Below are positions 25,544-34,282 of a DNA stretch of 40,561 nt, one piece after another. The position numbers and the translations under genes were made by a program. Position 1 is the stretch's first letter. Each line of letters opens with the position of its first letter. This stretch comes from Afifellaceae bacterium (GTDB lineage: Bacteria; Pseudomonadota; Alphaproteobacteria; Rhizobiales; Afifellaceae): positions 1 to 40,561 of the forward strand of contig JANQKG010000052.1 of the NCBI GenBank assembly GCA_028281235.1, read 5' to 3'. The notes beneath the pieces are model-generated. The model did not search any database and had not been told where the DNA came from. It worked only from the letters and a program-made list of their open reading frames with translations.

Positions 25544-26323
25544 TCAGCTGGCGACCAGTCCGTCCACCGCTCTCAGAAGCCGCTCAATATCCTCCGGCCG
25601 CGACAGGCGGTGATCACCGTCCCGCACCAAAGTCAGCACCGCATCGTCGAAGGCGAGCCGCTCCATCAGCTTGGTGGCGTGGGTCCACGGCACGTCGGGG
25701 TCGGCCATGCCCTGAATGACGTGGACCGGGCATCCAGCCTCAATCGGCCGCTTGCCGAAAAGGTGCTGCTTCCCGTCCTCAATCAGCGCCAGCGTGATGA
25801 TGTCCGGCTCGTCGGAATAGGCCGACGGCTCGGCGAGAAAGCCGGCTTTGCGGATACGGCGCTTGTCGCCTGCGCTCATGCTGTCCCACATCAGGTCCTT
25901 CGTCATGTCGAAGGCCGGCGCCAGAAGCACCATGCCCGCGAGCCGGTCGGCGGCGTCTCGCTCCAGAAGCCGCTTGGCGAGGAGGAGAGCGATCCACCCG
26001 CCCATCGACGAGCCGATCAGAATCTGCGGGCCCTTGGTGACGGCGTCGAAAACCGCCTCCGCCTCATCCAGCCAGCGCGAGATCGTGCCGTCGGCGAATG
26101 CGCCATCGGACTGCCCGTGGCCGGAATAGTCGAAGCGCGTGGAGGCGTGGCCGGTCTCGCCAGCCCATTCATCGAGCGCCTCCGCCTTGGTCCCGACCAT
26201 GTCGGAGCGGAAGCCGCCGAGCCAGAAGAGGCCGGGCGCCTTGCCGGCGCGGCGGAGGATGGCGATGCGTCGCGCCGCCTCGCCCGACCCCACCGTGAGA
26301 TGTTTCAATCGCCTCTGGCCCAT
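25544..26323 (-). CDS. Alpha/beta hydrolase (ABHD10-like)
   Basis: This 259-residue serine hydrolase starts at ATG 26323 (MGQRRLKHL). An in-frame start further upstream would add 22 residues of low complexity. The catalytic triad is Ser106 in GSSMGG, Asp208 in GMADPDVPW and His238 in DGDHRLS. The N-terminal WLGGFRSDMVGTKA and FDYSGHGQSDG resemble the ABHD10 family, whose animal members cleave acyl-glucuronides or thioesters. The bacterial substrate is unknown. Its start is 56 bp from the divergent glycosyltransferase start, so the two promoters must overlap. Confidence 0.85.
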   Translation of the reverse strand: MGQRRLKHLTVGSGEAARRIAILRRAGKAPGLFWLGGFRSDMVGTKAEALDEWAGETGHASTRFDYSGHGQSDGAFADGTISRWLDEAEAVFDAVTKGPQILIGSSMGGWIALLLAKRLLERDAADRLAGMVLLAPAFDMTKDLMWDSMSAGDKRRIRKAGFLAEPSAYSDEPDIITLALIEDGKQHLFGKRPIEAGCPVHVIQGMADPDVPWTHATKLMERLAFDDAVLTLVRDGDHRLSRPEDIERLLRAVDGLVAS

Positions 26324-26379
26324 TCTATTCCTGCCGGCCGAACTTTCATCGGAAACTGCGGAGGTGCTTGAAGCGCCGC

Positions 26380-27624
26380 ATGTCGTCAAGCCCGTCTCAA
26401 CAGAGCGCGATGCCGCCCGGCCCGGCTGAGGCTGAAATGGGCGGACCGGCGCACGATCGCCCGCTCACGGTCCTGCAGGTCATCCCGACGCTGGAAACGG
26501 GCGGCGCGGAGCGCACCACCATCGATATCGCCGCGGCCTTGGTGAAGCGCGGCGATCATGCGCTCGTGGCAAGCGCCGGCGGCCGCCTTGCCGGTGAGCT
26601 CACCGAGATTGGCGCGACGCTTTTCGATGTGCGGGTGGGGGCGAAGAACCCCTACGATATGGGGCTGAACGTGCTGCGCATCGGCGGCCTGATCAAAGAG
26701 TTCGGCATTGACGTCGTGCACGCGCGCTCGCGCGCGCCCGCCTGGGCGGCGCGGCTTGCCAGCCGCCGCGCCGGAATTCCCTTCGTCACCACGTTCCACG
26801 GCAGCTACGCGGAACAAAATGCCCTGAAGCGGCTCTATAATTCCGTCATGGCGGCGGGCGACGTCGTGATCGCCAATTCCCACTACACAGCCGACCTGAT
26901 TGCCCAGCGCTACGCCGCCGCGCCTGAGCGCATTGTCGTGATCCAGCGCGGCACGGATCTGGCGCGCTTCAGCGCCGAAGCTGTCAGCGAGGAAAGCCGC
27001 AATGCCTTGCGGCGTTCCTGGGGGCTGGAAGCCGGCGAAAGGATTGTGCTGAACCTTGCACGCCTGACCGGCTGGAAGGGCCAGAGCGTCCTCATTGAAG
27101 CCGCGTCGCTGCCGAAGCTGAGGGCGCATGGCGAATTGGTCTTCGTGCTGGCCGGCGACGCGCAGGGCCGTGACACCTATCGCCAGACGCTTGAACGATC
27201 GATCGCCGCGCACGATCTAGACGGGCGCGTGCGGATCGTCGGTCACTGCGCCGATGCGCCGGCAGCACTGGCCCTGGCGGATGTCGCGATTATCGCCTCA
27301 ACCGAGCCGGAGGCGTTCGGGCGGACGGCCGTGGAGGCCGCCGCCTTGGGCGTGCCTGTCGTGGCGACGGCGCTCGGAGCAACGGCCGAAACCGTGCTTG
27401 CGCCGCCCGTCTCTACCGCCGATGAGCGCACCGGCTGGCTGGTGCCGCCCGGCGACACGGCGGCACTGGCCGATGGAATCCACGCCGCGCTTGCCCTTTC
27501 GCCGCGCGAGCGCCAGGCGCTTGCCGGGCGCGCCCGGGCGCATGCCATGCGCTTCTCGGTGGAGGCGATGCAGCAGGCGACTTTGGCCGTCTACGACCGG
27601 CTCACCCGGCGTGGTTCTGCGTGA
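26380..27624 (+). CDS. Glycosyltransferase family 4
   Basis: The 414-residue product has two Rossmann-like domains of the GT-B fold. The N-terminal domain has VIPTLETGGAERTTIDIA, typical of GT4 enzymes such as those of lipopolysaccharide or capsule synthesis. The donor-binding domain has EPEAFGRTAVEAAALGVPVVA, with the E(x7)E motif and a conserved Pro-Val. It probably adds a sugar from a nucleotide donor to a lipid-linked or surface glycan at the inner membrane face. ATG 26380 follows GGAGGTG, at somewhat long spacing. ATG 26437 is an alternative, because the first about 25 residues are not conserved. No other polysaccharide genes are nearby. Donor and acceptor are unknown. Confidence 0.88.
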   Translation: MSSSPSQQSAMPPGPAEAEMGGPAHDRPLTVLQVIPTLETGGAERTTIDIAAALVKRGDHALVASAGGRLAGELTEIGATLFDVRVGAKNPYDMGLNVLRIGGLIKEFGIDVVHARSRAPAWAARLASRRAGIPFVTTFHGSYAEQNALKRLYNSVMAAGDVVIANSHYTADLIAQRYAAAPERIVVIQRGTDLARFSAEAVSEESRNALRRSWGLEAGERIVLNLARLTGWKGQSVLIEAASLPKLRAHGELVFVLAGDAQGRDTYRQTLERSIAAHDLDGRVRIVGHCADAPAALALADVAIIASTEPEAFGRTAVEAAALGVPVVATALGATAETVLAPPVSTADERTGWLVPPGDTAALADGIHAALALSPRERQALAGRARAHAMRFSVEAMQQATLAVYDRLTRRGSA

Positions 27625-27652
27625 GCCGTACAGCAGGCCATCAGCGAACGAG

Positions 27653-27681
27653 TTGACTCGCGGGCCGATTGGCCAGATTCT
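27653..27681 (+). promoter_or_regulatory. infC: Weak candidate promoter for infC
   Basis: TTGACT (27653-27658) and GATTCT (27676-27681) are separated by 17 bp. The -35 is good and the -10 is poor. The site lies in the 145-bp gap between the glycosyltransferase stop and infC, and would give a leader of about 80 nt. Confidence 0.3.
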
Positions 27682-27769
27682 TTAACTTTCGCTGTGGCAC
27701 CCTGAGAGGCCGCGCGGTAAGCTGCCGGCGCCATAGCCCTTAATGGAAACAACGTAAGGAGAACTAACC

Positions 27770-28345
27770 ATTCGCAGACCGTTTCGTGCTCCCCCTCCTG
27801 TCAAGGAAGGGCCCCGGGTCAACGACGAGATCCGAATCCCCGAGGTTCAGCTAGTGGACCAAGATGGCAACAACCGCGGGGTCGTCGACATCGACGAAGC
27901 GCGCGAGCTGGCGGAGGACGCCGGCCTGGACTTGGTAGAGATCGCTCCCAATTCCCGCCCGCCCGTCGTCAAGATCCTCGACTACGGCAAATACAAGTTT
28001 CAGGCGCAGAAGAAGGCGTCTGAGGCGCGCAAGAAGCAGAAGACCGTCGAGGTCAAAGAGATCAAGATGCGCCCCAATATCGACACGCATGATTATGACG
28101 TGAAGCTCAGGGCGGCGCGGCGGTTCCTCGATGATGGCGACAAGGTCAAGATGACCCTGCGCTTTCGCGGCCGCGAGATGGCGCACCAGAATCTCGGCCT
28201 GCAGCTTCTCTTCCGCGTGCGTGACGATCTGGACGAGATGGCCAAGGTCGAGGCGGAGCCCAAGCTGGAGGGCCGCCAGATGATCATGATCCTGGCGCCG
28301 TCCGGAAAGGGCGGCGGGCGCCCGCAGGCGGCCGCTGAGGCCTGA
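27770..28345 (+). CDS. infC: Translation initiation factor IF-3, ATT start codon
   Basis: IF-3 binds the 30S subunit and rejects non-canonical start codons. The ATT at 27770 is in frame with the conserved sequence and follows TAAGGAGA (27755-27762) by 7 nt. The protein then begins with a basic [21 protein letters not shown] and has 191 residues. Later starts would remove the conserved N-terminal VNDEIR. AUU is also the E. coli infC start and lets IF-3 repress its own synthesis. Later motifs are [45 protein letters not shown] and a C-terminal basic tail. rpmI and rplT do not follow. A tRNA-His gene lies 126 bp downstream. Confidence 0.95.
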   Translation: MRRPFRAPPPVKEGPRVNDEIRIPEVQLVDQDGNNRGVVDIDEARELAEDAGLDLVEIAPNSRPPVVKILDYGKYKFQAQKKASEARKKQKTVEVKEIKMRPNIDTHDYDVKLRAARRFLDDGDKVKMTLRFRGREMAHQNLGLQLLFRVRDDLDEMAKVEAEPKLEGRQMIMILAPSGKGGGRPQAAAEA

Positions 28346-28471
28346 GGCAAGGCGGCGGTGGCCACGACGCCGCCGCATGTGCCGCCCGAGGGATGCCCCG
28401 CCGTTTCCTTCGCTTGAAATTAACGCCCCGCATGCACTAGTTTCCGCTGCGTGGACTGAACGTCTAGAGAT

Positions 28472-28548
28472 GCAGCCGTAGCTCAGATGGTTAGAGCGTC
28501 GGATTGTGGATCCGAAGGTCCTCGGTTCGATCCCGAGCGGCTGTACCA
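28472..28548 (+). tRNA. tRNA-His (anticodon GTG)
   Basis: The 77-nt gene includes an encoded CCA (28546-28548). The acceptor stem pairs GCAGCCG with CGGCTGT, with a G1-U72 wobble. The D stem is GCTC/GAGC, and the anticodon arm is TCGGA-TTGTGGA-TCCGA. The T arm is CTCGG-TTCGATC-CCGAG. The discriminator base is A and the base at -1 is T. Most bacterial tRNA-His have an extra G at -1 opposite C73. This form, without G-1 and with A73, matches the group known in many alphaproteobacteria with an unusual HisRS. The flanking sequence shows no obvious duplication of its 3' end. Confidence 0.97.
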
Positions 28549-28647
28549 TTTCTCAATTTGCCCCACACATTGCTTGTGGCTGGCGCGTGAACTCAGCCTG
28601 GCGTCCGCTAAGTCATTTCATCGACCTGCGCTGCCCGAAAGCCCGGC

Positions 28648-28977
28648 TTGACCGCGTGTGCGGCTTTGACCCGGCTCAATGATGTCGCGCGTTTGATCGC
28701 CGACGCTGCCGCAATCGATCCTGGAAATCTTTGTGCGCACGACGATCAGGCGCGCGCCGTCTGCGCGGAATGCCACGGTGTGGGACGCACGAGCATGGTC
28801 TCGCCGCATCCCGACGCACCGACCTTCCGAAAGACCGCCGCCATACCCAGCATGACGGCGACCGCCATCCGCGTCATCCTCAATACGCCGCATCGCCAAA
28901 TGCCGGACATCACTCTGACATCGCAGGAGACACGTGATGCGGCGGCGTATATTCTGACGTTGAAGGAGGAGCGGTGA
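28648..28977 (+). pseudogene. Cytochrome c remnant lacking a clear start and signal peptide
   Basis: The frame has a class I cytochrome c core: heme motif CAECH (Cys39, Cys42, His43 counted from TTG 28648), the axial Met in HRQMPDI (Met85), and the C-terminal helix ETRDAAAYILTLK. A functional protein needs Sec export. The sequence ahead of the heme motif (LTACAALTRLNDVARLIADAAAIDP) is not a usual signal peptide. The frame closes at a TAA not far upstream, and no ATG lies before the CAECH. Only TTG starts exist. It looks like a decayed periplasmic cytochrome gene, though an unusual short cytochrome cannot be excluded. It lies next to tRNA-His at the edge of the AT-richer patch. Confidence 0.5.
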
Positions 28978-29165
28978 GAGTCGATGAACGCTGTCTCTGA
29001 TCCGAATAGCGGCAGAAATTGGCGGTCATGATTGAAGCTCGACCGCTGCTATGTTTGTCCGACGGGGTAGGACAACACATAGCACGAAACTAGGCACTCT
29101 CGCCTGTATGGTCCGCGCGGCTGAGACAGAGTGTTCCTCCTGCGCGACATGTTTACTCCGTACGT
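28978..29165. other. Gene-free segment with a long hairpin
   Basis: This gap lies between the cytochrome remnant and the stop of the lipoprotein gene. GCTATGTTTGTCC (29048-29060) and GGACAACACATAGC (29070-29083) form a near-perfect 13-bp inverted repeat around a 9-nt loop. Read from the lipoprotein gene (minus strand), the stem lies about 80 nt past its stop and could act as a transcript end, but no U-run follows. Confidence 0.55.
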
Positions 29166-30197
29166 TTATTGCAGGTCCTCAAGAATTCTTCTGAACCTCT
29201 CGTCTATGGCGTCAGAGAGTTCCTCGGCCGCGCTTTCCCGTCTAGCGGCATCTAGCGCATCACGCAAAGTCGTGTCTTCGGGTGTAGGGGCAGCCACTCC
29301 TGGAGGTGTTGGGCTCCCAAACTGCTGCGTTCCTGGCGAGCCTGGAAGAGAAACGATGCTAACCTCAATAGGATCTGCTTTTACCTTTTTCCGTACCGGT
29401 TTAACAGTGACAATAACACGATGAATATCTCTACGTTCTGCACTAACAGTTCCACCGGCCTCAACAAGCTGCAGACTTTTTCCCAATGGCGAAAGTGTTA
29501 TCTTAGGATTAGAAGAGCCGTGGATTTTTGTTTCAAACTCTAGAGTGTCCGCAAGTGTTCCCGCGAGCCCAACGTTCTGCTCGACTCTCAGAAAGGTATC
29601 AATCACCTCGTACAGACCTATTGAACCAACTACTGGATAGAAGGGTGTGGTTTGAGAATAATCGACTTTTAGGCAATACGTTTGCAGTTTATCGTCTATC
29701 AAAAGTGTTTCAAACTTGTCACCGATTTCTACTTTGCGTTCGTTCCGCCTTGTTAAATCAGCTCCACTCGAGAATTTTAGGTCAAAAAGGCCATTAAAAA
29801 GTGGGTCTCGAAAACCGAAACTCGAGCTTCCCTTGTTATTTTCAGTGATATCAAATGTAAAAGCCATCGCGATCGCCGCGCCTCTGTAGTTCTTGATCCT
29901 CTCCCGAGTTGTCTTGTCGGTCGATATCAAGCCAGCGTCGTATCGTTCAACGAAGTCCGCGACTTCAAGCGCACCGCTTTGGATCGCAACGCCAACGCGC
30001 CTCGAGTCGGCCACACTCGATCGAAGCAACTGGGCAGAAAGTTGCCCGCTAACTGCTTCTCGCGCTTCGCAGCGTACTCTCTGGATGATGTCGAAGGTCC
30101 GAACCCTCGTAACGTCTTCCGGTAATGGATGTGTTGCACAACCTGTGAAAACAACGGATGCAACGCCGCAAAGGAGCATCGAACGAACAGCGCGCAT
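29166..30197 (-). CDS. Putative outer-surface or periplasmic lipoprotein, unknown function
   Basis: I do not recognise this 343-residue protein. The start at ATG 30197 gives an export signal MRAVRSMLLCGVASVVFTGC with a lipobox ending at Cys20 (FTGC), so it is probably a lipoprotein. An upstream in-frame start at 30245 would add a non-signal stretch. The middle has beta-strand-like segments (AIAMAFTFDITENNKG, GFRDPLFNGLFDLKF). A Pro/Gly linker (SPTPPGVAAPTPED) precedes a charged helical C-terminus (LRDALDAARRESAAEELSD). The gene is clearly richer in A/T than its neighbours and has no operon partner. It may have arrived by transfer. Confidence 0.7.
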   Translation of the reverse strand: MRAVRSMLLCGVASVVFTGCATHPLPEDVTRVRTFDIIQRVRCEAREAVSGQLSAQLLRSSVADSRRVGVAIQSGALEVADFVERYDAGLISTDKTTRERIKNYRGAAIAMAFTFDITENNKGSSSFGFRDPLFNGLFDLKFSSGADLTRRNERKVEIGDKFETLLIDDKLQTYCLKVDYSQTTPFYPVVGSIGLYEVIDTFLRVEQNVGLAGTLADTLEFETKIHGSSNPKITLSPLGKSLQLVEAGGTVSAERRDIHRVIVTVKPVRKKVKADPIEVSIVSLPGSPGTQQFGSPTPPGVAAPTPEDTTLRDALDAARRESAAEELSDAIDERFRRILEDLQ

Positions 30198-30432
30198 GGC
30201 AGCCCCCCAGCTGACCAATGTTACGCGACGCGCCGCTCGCCACAAAGTTGTAGCAGATAGTGTATGACTATCGTTCTGCGATAATCAACTAGAAATTTCG
30301 ATTGCAACGAAGGAGTGGCAATTTGAGTGACTGCAGGAGAGACAGCAATCGCGAAGGATGTTCTCCGAGGATTCCGCGTTGTGATGTACTGTCACCAAAA
30401 TACTCACGGCAGAGGCTGAACAGAATCGTCGC

Positions 30433-32388
30433 TTAACTTCGCAACGCCTCCAACCCCCGATAAAGCTCCAGCGCCTCAGGATTAGCCAGCGCTTCTTTGT
30501 TCTTCACCTCGCGGCCGTGGACGATGTCGCGCACGGCGAGCTCGGTGATCTTGCCGGACTTGGTGCGCGGGATGTCGGCGATCGCGATGATTTTTGCGGG
30601 CACGTGGCGCGGCGAAGCGCCTGAGCGGATCTTCGCTTTGATTGCGCCGATAAGCGCCTCGTCGAGGGTCACGCCCTCCGCCAGCCGCACGAAGAGGACA
30701 ATCCGCACGTCGCCCTCAAAATCCTGGCCGATGGCGAGCGCCTCGGCGACCTCCGGCATCGCCTCCACCTGCGCATAGATCTCCGCCGTGCCGATGCGCA
30801 CGCCGCCGGGATTAAGCGTCGCGTCGGAGCGCCCGTGGATGATGAAGCCGCCATGGGCGGTCAGCTCGGCGAAGTCGCCATGCGCCCATACGCCCGGAAA
30901 GCGCTCAAAATAGGCGCCGCGATATTTCGCGCCGTCCGGGTCGTTCCAGAACATCACCGGCATGGAGGCGAACGGCTTTGTGCAGACAAGCTCGCCCTTC
31001 TCGCCGCGCACCGGGCGCCCGTCCTCGTCATAGACATCCATTGCCATGCCGAGGCCCGGCCCCTGTATCTCGCCGCGCCATACGGGTTTGCTCGGCACGC
31101 CGAGCACGAAGCAGGAAACGATGTCGGTGCCGCCGGAGATGGAGGCGAGATGGATGTCCGTCTTGATGGCGTCGTAGACGAAGTCGAAATTCTCCGGCGC
31201 CAGCGGCGAGCCGGTGGAGGTCATCATGCGCACGGTTGAGAGATCGTGTGTGTCGCGCGGGCGAAGCCCGGCCTTGCGTACCGCGTCGATGAATTTCGCG
31301 GATGTGCCGAAGACGCTCATGCGCTCCGCCTGCGCATAATCGAAGAGCGCGTTGCCGTCCGGATAAAACGGCGAGCCGTCGTAAAGGAGCAGCGTCGCGC
31401 CGCTTGCCAGCCCGGTGATCAGCCAGTTCCACATCATCCACCCGCAGGTGGTGAAGTAGAAGAGCCGCTCGCCGGCGATGAGCGCGCTTTGCAGCTGATG
31501 CTCCTTGAGGTGCTGCAGCAGCGTGCCGCCGGCGCCGTGCACGATGCATTTCGGCGCGCCGGTCGTGCCCGACGAGAACAGAATATAGAGCGGGTGATCG
31601 AAGGGGAGGCGCTCGAAGCTGAGCGGCAGCGGCTGGAAGGGCTTAAGAAACGCCTCCAGGCTCACGCCGCCAGGAACGGTATCCGCCACCCTATCGGCGC
31701 GACCGAGATACGGCACGATGATTGTCGCCTTGGCGCTCGGCAGCTTGTCGGCGATCGCCTTCAGCTTGTCGGCGACAGCGATCTCCTTGCCGTTATACCA
31801 ATAGCCGTCTGAGGCGAAGAACAGCTTTGGCTCAATCTGCCCGAACCGGTCGAGGACCCCACGCTCGCCGAAATCCGGCGAGCAGGAGGAGAAGATCGCA
31901 CCGATCGATGAAGCGGCCAGCATCACCGCCGCTGCTTCAGGCATGTTCGGCAGCATCGCTGCGACGCGGTCGCCGACGCCGACACCGGCATCACGCATGG
32001 CCTGCTGCAGACGCGACACGAGCGCGTTGAGGTCGTCGAAGCTGAGCCGGCGCTCCACCTGGTCCTCGCCGCGGAAGACCATCGCCTCCGCGTCCCCGCT
32101 CTCCCGCAGCAGGTTCTCTGCGTAATTGAGCTTGGCATCGGGGAAGAACCGCGTGTCGGGCATGGTGCTGCCCTCGCGCATGCGGCGCGCGCCCTTCTCG
32201 CCGATCACGCCGCAGAAATCCCACACCAGATCCCAGAACGCCCCCGGATCGGCCACCGACCAGGCATGCAGCGCGTCATAATCGGCGAAGGGTCTGCCGG
32301 CCCGCCGTTCGGCTTCCGCCGTGAAGGCTGTGATCGGCGCGTCTTGAAGGGTCTGGGGGTCTGGCGTCCAGAGCGGGGTCTCAGCCAT
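30433..32388 (-). CDS. aacS: Acetoacetate-CoA ligase (acetoacetyl-CoA synthetase)
   Basis: This 651-residue adenylate-forming enzyme activates acetoacetate with ATP and CoA to acetoacetyl-CoA, feeding acetyl-CoA or polyhydroxybutyrate metabolism. The AMP-binding motif is [18 protein letters not shown]. The A5-type motif [15 protein letters not shown] and the C-terminal catalytic Lys region [14 protein letters not shown] are present. The N-terminal text and overall length match AacS rather than acetyl-CoA synthetase. It is divergent from the AsmA-like gene across 138 bp. No polyhydroxybutyrate gene is near. Confidence 0.92.
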   Translation of the reverse strand: MAETPLWTPDPQTLQDAPITAFTAEAERRAGRPFADYDALHAWSVADPGAFWDLVWDFCGVIGEKGARRMREGSTMPDTRFFPDAKLNYAENLLRESGDAEAMVFRGEDQVERRLSFDDLNALVSRLQQAMRDAGVGVGDRVAAMLPNMPEAAAVMLAASSIGAIFSSCSPDFGERGVLDRFGQIEPKLFFASDGYWYNGKEIAVADKLKAIADKLPSAKATIIVPYLGRADRVADTVPGGVSLEAFLKPFQPLPLSFERLPFDHPLYILFSSGTTGAPKCIVHGAGGTLLQHLKEHQLQSALIAGERLFYFTTCGWMMWNWLITGLASGATLLLYDGSPFYPDGNALFDYAQAERMSVFGTSAKFIDAVRKAGLRPRDTHDLSTVRMMTSTGSPLAPENFDFVYDAIKTDIHLASISGGTDIVSCFVLGVPSKPVWRGEIQGPGLGMAMDVYDEDGRPVRGEKGELVCTKPFASMPVMFWNDPDGAKYRGAYFERFPGVWAHGDFAELTAHGGFIIHGRSDATLNPGGVRIGTAEIYAQVEAMPEVAEALAIGQDFEGDVRIVLFVRLAEGVTLDEALIGAIKAKIRSGASPRHVPAKIIAIADIPRTKSGKITELAVRDIVHGREVKNKEALANPEALELYRGLEALRS

Positions 32389-32526
32389 GGCGGTTCCGGG
32401 CAGCTGACGGGATCATAGGTACGACGCAGCATTGCCACAGGCGCGGAAATGCGCCAAGCCGCCCGCCTTGCCATCACCCCAACCACGCTCTATCGCGGGG
32501 GCGCATAAAGGGGATTGTCGGCTCAG

Positions 32527-34281
32527 ATGAAGCGCGTAGCGGTCAGTATTGCATTGGTTGCGGTGGCCGTGATCGCGCTGTTCTCGCTGTTCGTGGCGCT
32601 CCTGCCGCGCGATGCGGTGAAGGAGGAGATCGGCCAGCAGATCGCCGGCTGGACCGGCCGCGACGTGTCGCTCCTGGGCGAGCCTCAGATCGACATCTTT
32701 CCCCCGCTCAGCGTCACGCTGAACGATCTGAAAGTCTCCGGCCCGCCCGACATGGAGGATGCGGACATCATCTCCATGGACCGCCTGACCGGCACGATCC
32801 GCCTGGCGCCGTTGATGATCGGACGCGTGGAGGTCGATTCCTTTGTCATCGAACGGCCGGTCATTCGCCTGATCCGAGACGGCGAGGGCCGGCGCAACTG
32901 GGCGTTCGATGCCGGTGCGGCAGCGCTGCAGCTGGCTTTTGCCGGCGATGTTCCGCTTGGAATCTTTCACCTCAATGGCGGCACGATCCTGTTTGAGGAT
33001 CGCGTGAGCGGGGAAAGCGAGCGTTTCGATTCCGTCAACCTCAAGGTCGAGTGGACGAGCGTGCGCACGCCGCTCACCATTGAGGGGTCCGGCATCTGGC
33101 GCGGCGAGCAGGTGTCGCTTCGTCTGGATGCCGAAGCGCCGTTCGAATTTCTGAGCGACGCGGTGACGCCCGTTACCGCGCGGGTGGAATCGGCCCCCGT
33201 CTCCGTCGTCTTTGCCGGCGAGGCGGAGGACTATCCGCTGCCCAAGCTCAACGGATCGCTGAAGCTGTCGACGTCCTCGCTCCGCCGCCTGGCGAGCTGG
33301 CTCGGCAACCCGATCGGCTCTGGCTCGACGCTTGGCCAGGCCAGTCTTTTCGGCAATGCGGAGTTTGATGGCGGCGTCTTGTCCGTGTCCAACGCAGAGC
33401 TGACCCTGGACGGCAACAGCGCGTCCGGCGCACTCAAGATCACTGCCAGCGCGCCGCCCGACGTGACGGGAACGCTGGCCTTCGACTCCCTCGATCTCTC
33501 GCCCTATTTCGCCGGCCTCTATGCATCGCTTGAGGATTCTGAGGATTGGCGGCGCGTGGCGCTGCCCACGGAATGGTTCCGCGAATTCAGCGCTGACATC
33601 AGGCTCTCCGCCGATTCCGTCAAGCTGGGCTCGCTCAGCGCTGGCAGCACTGCCGCCACCGCGTCGCTCAAGGACGCGCGCCTGGAAATCGGCGTAGCGC
33701 GCGCCGCCCTTGAGGGTGGCGCTCTTTCGGGCGACCTGGCTGTCACCGGCGGGGATATGCCCGCGGCCGAGGCGCAGCTCCGCGTCAGCGACGTGGACCT
33801 TGAGACCGTCGGTCCGGCGATCGGCCTTGTGCCGACGATCAGCGGAACCGGCTCCGCCATTCTCGATATCGCCTCAGCCGGTAGCGATCTGGGATCGTTG
33901 CTCGACGGACTGAACGGCACAGCACGCCTGGAGGTGCGGCAAGGGGAGGTGCCGAGCTTCGGCATAGCCGCACTTGCCGCTGAGGCCGGCGTTTCGACCA
34001 GTGCTGCGCCGATGGAGCACCTGTCGCCGGTGCCGACGGAGATGGTGTCGGCGGGCCTCAGCTTCTCGCGCGGCGTCGCCGTTCTGGAGCGCGGCCGGCT
34101 GACGACGTCGTCCTATGTCGCCGATGCGCAGGGCTGGATCGGGCTTCGCGACGGAACGCTCGGTCTGAACGGAACGCTGAAGGCCGCCGGCGCGGATCCT
34201 GAGAGCGACGCGGCAACCGCCTTCGCCGTTGAAGGGACGCTGGACGATCCGCAGCCGCGGCAATTGCTGCTGGCGAACTAA
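32527..34281 (+). CDS. AsmA-family inner-membrane-anchored protein
   Basis: The product has 584 residues from ATG 32527. A single N-terminal membrane anchor (VAVSIALVAVAVIALFSLFVA, about residues 4-24) is followed by a long periplasmic, beta-rich part. It shows the AsmA start signature (IAGWTGRDVSLLGEPQIDIFPPLSVTLNDLKV) and the C-terminal AsmA repeat (LDIASAGSDLGSLLDGLNGTARLEVRQGEV, split here as SGTGSAILDI and GTARLEV). AsmA-like proteins are bridge-like proteins thought to move phospholipid between inner and outer membranes. A TTG start at 32515 is less likely. Its stop lies 1 bp from the stop of potI on the opposite strand. Confidence 0.85.
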   Translation: MKRVAVSIALVAVAVIALFSLFVALLPRDAVKEEIGQQIAGWTGRDVSLLGEPQIDIFPPLSVTLNDLKVSGPPDMEDADIISMDRLTGTIRLAPLMIGRVEVDSFVIERPVIRLIRDGEGRRNWAFDAGAAALQLAFAGDVPLGIFHLNGGTILFEDRVSGESERFDSVNLKVEWTSVRTPLTIEGSGIWRGEQVSLRLDAEAPFEFLSDAVTPVTARVESAPVSVVFAGEAEDYPLPKLNGSLKLSTSSLRRLASWLGNPIGSGSTLGQASLFGNAEFDGGVLSVSNAELTLDGNSASGALKITASAPPDVTGTLAFDSLDLSPYFAGLYASLEDSEDWRRVALPTEWFREFSADIRLSADSVKLGSLSAGSTAATASLKDARLEIGVARAALEGGALSGDLAVTGGDMPAAEAQLRVSDVDLETVGPAIGLVPTISGTGSAILDIASAGSDLGSLLDGLNGTARLEVRQGEVPSFGIAALAAEAGVSTSAAPMEHLSPVPTEMVSAGLSFSRGVAVLERGRLTTSSYVADAQGWIGLRDGTLGLNGTLKAAGADPESDAATAFAVEGTLDDPQPRQLLLAN

Positions 34282-34282
34282 C

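Noticed and set aside
28352-28375. GGCGGCG/CGCCGCC stem after infC as a terminator
   Set aside because: The stem exists just after the infC stop but is not followed by a T-run. GC-rich inverted repeats of this kind are common by chance here.
28472-30432. Integrative element inserted at tRNA-His
   Set aside because: No integrase gene and no second copy of the tRNA 3' end (GGTTCGATCCCGAG) was found up to aacS. Only compositional evidence remains, so it is a finding and not a mobile-element feature.
30323-30436. 37-codon Cys-containing ORF starting at TTG with AGGAG upstream
   Set aside because: It overlaps the aacS stop, uses a TTG start, has no hydrophobic or conserved pattern, and could easily occur by chance in this AT-richer stretch.
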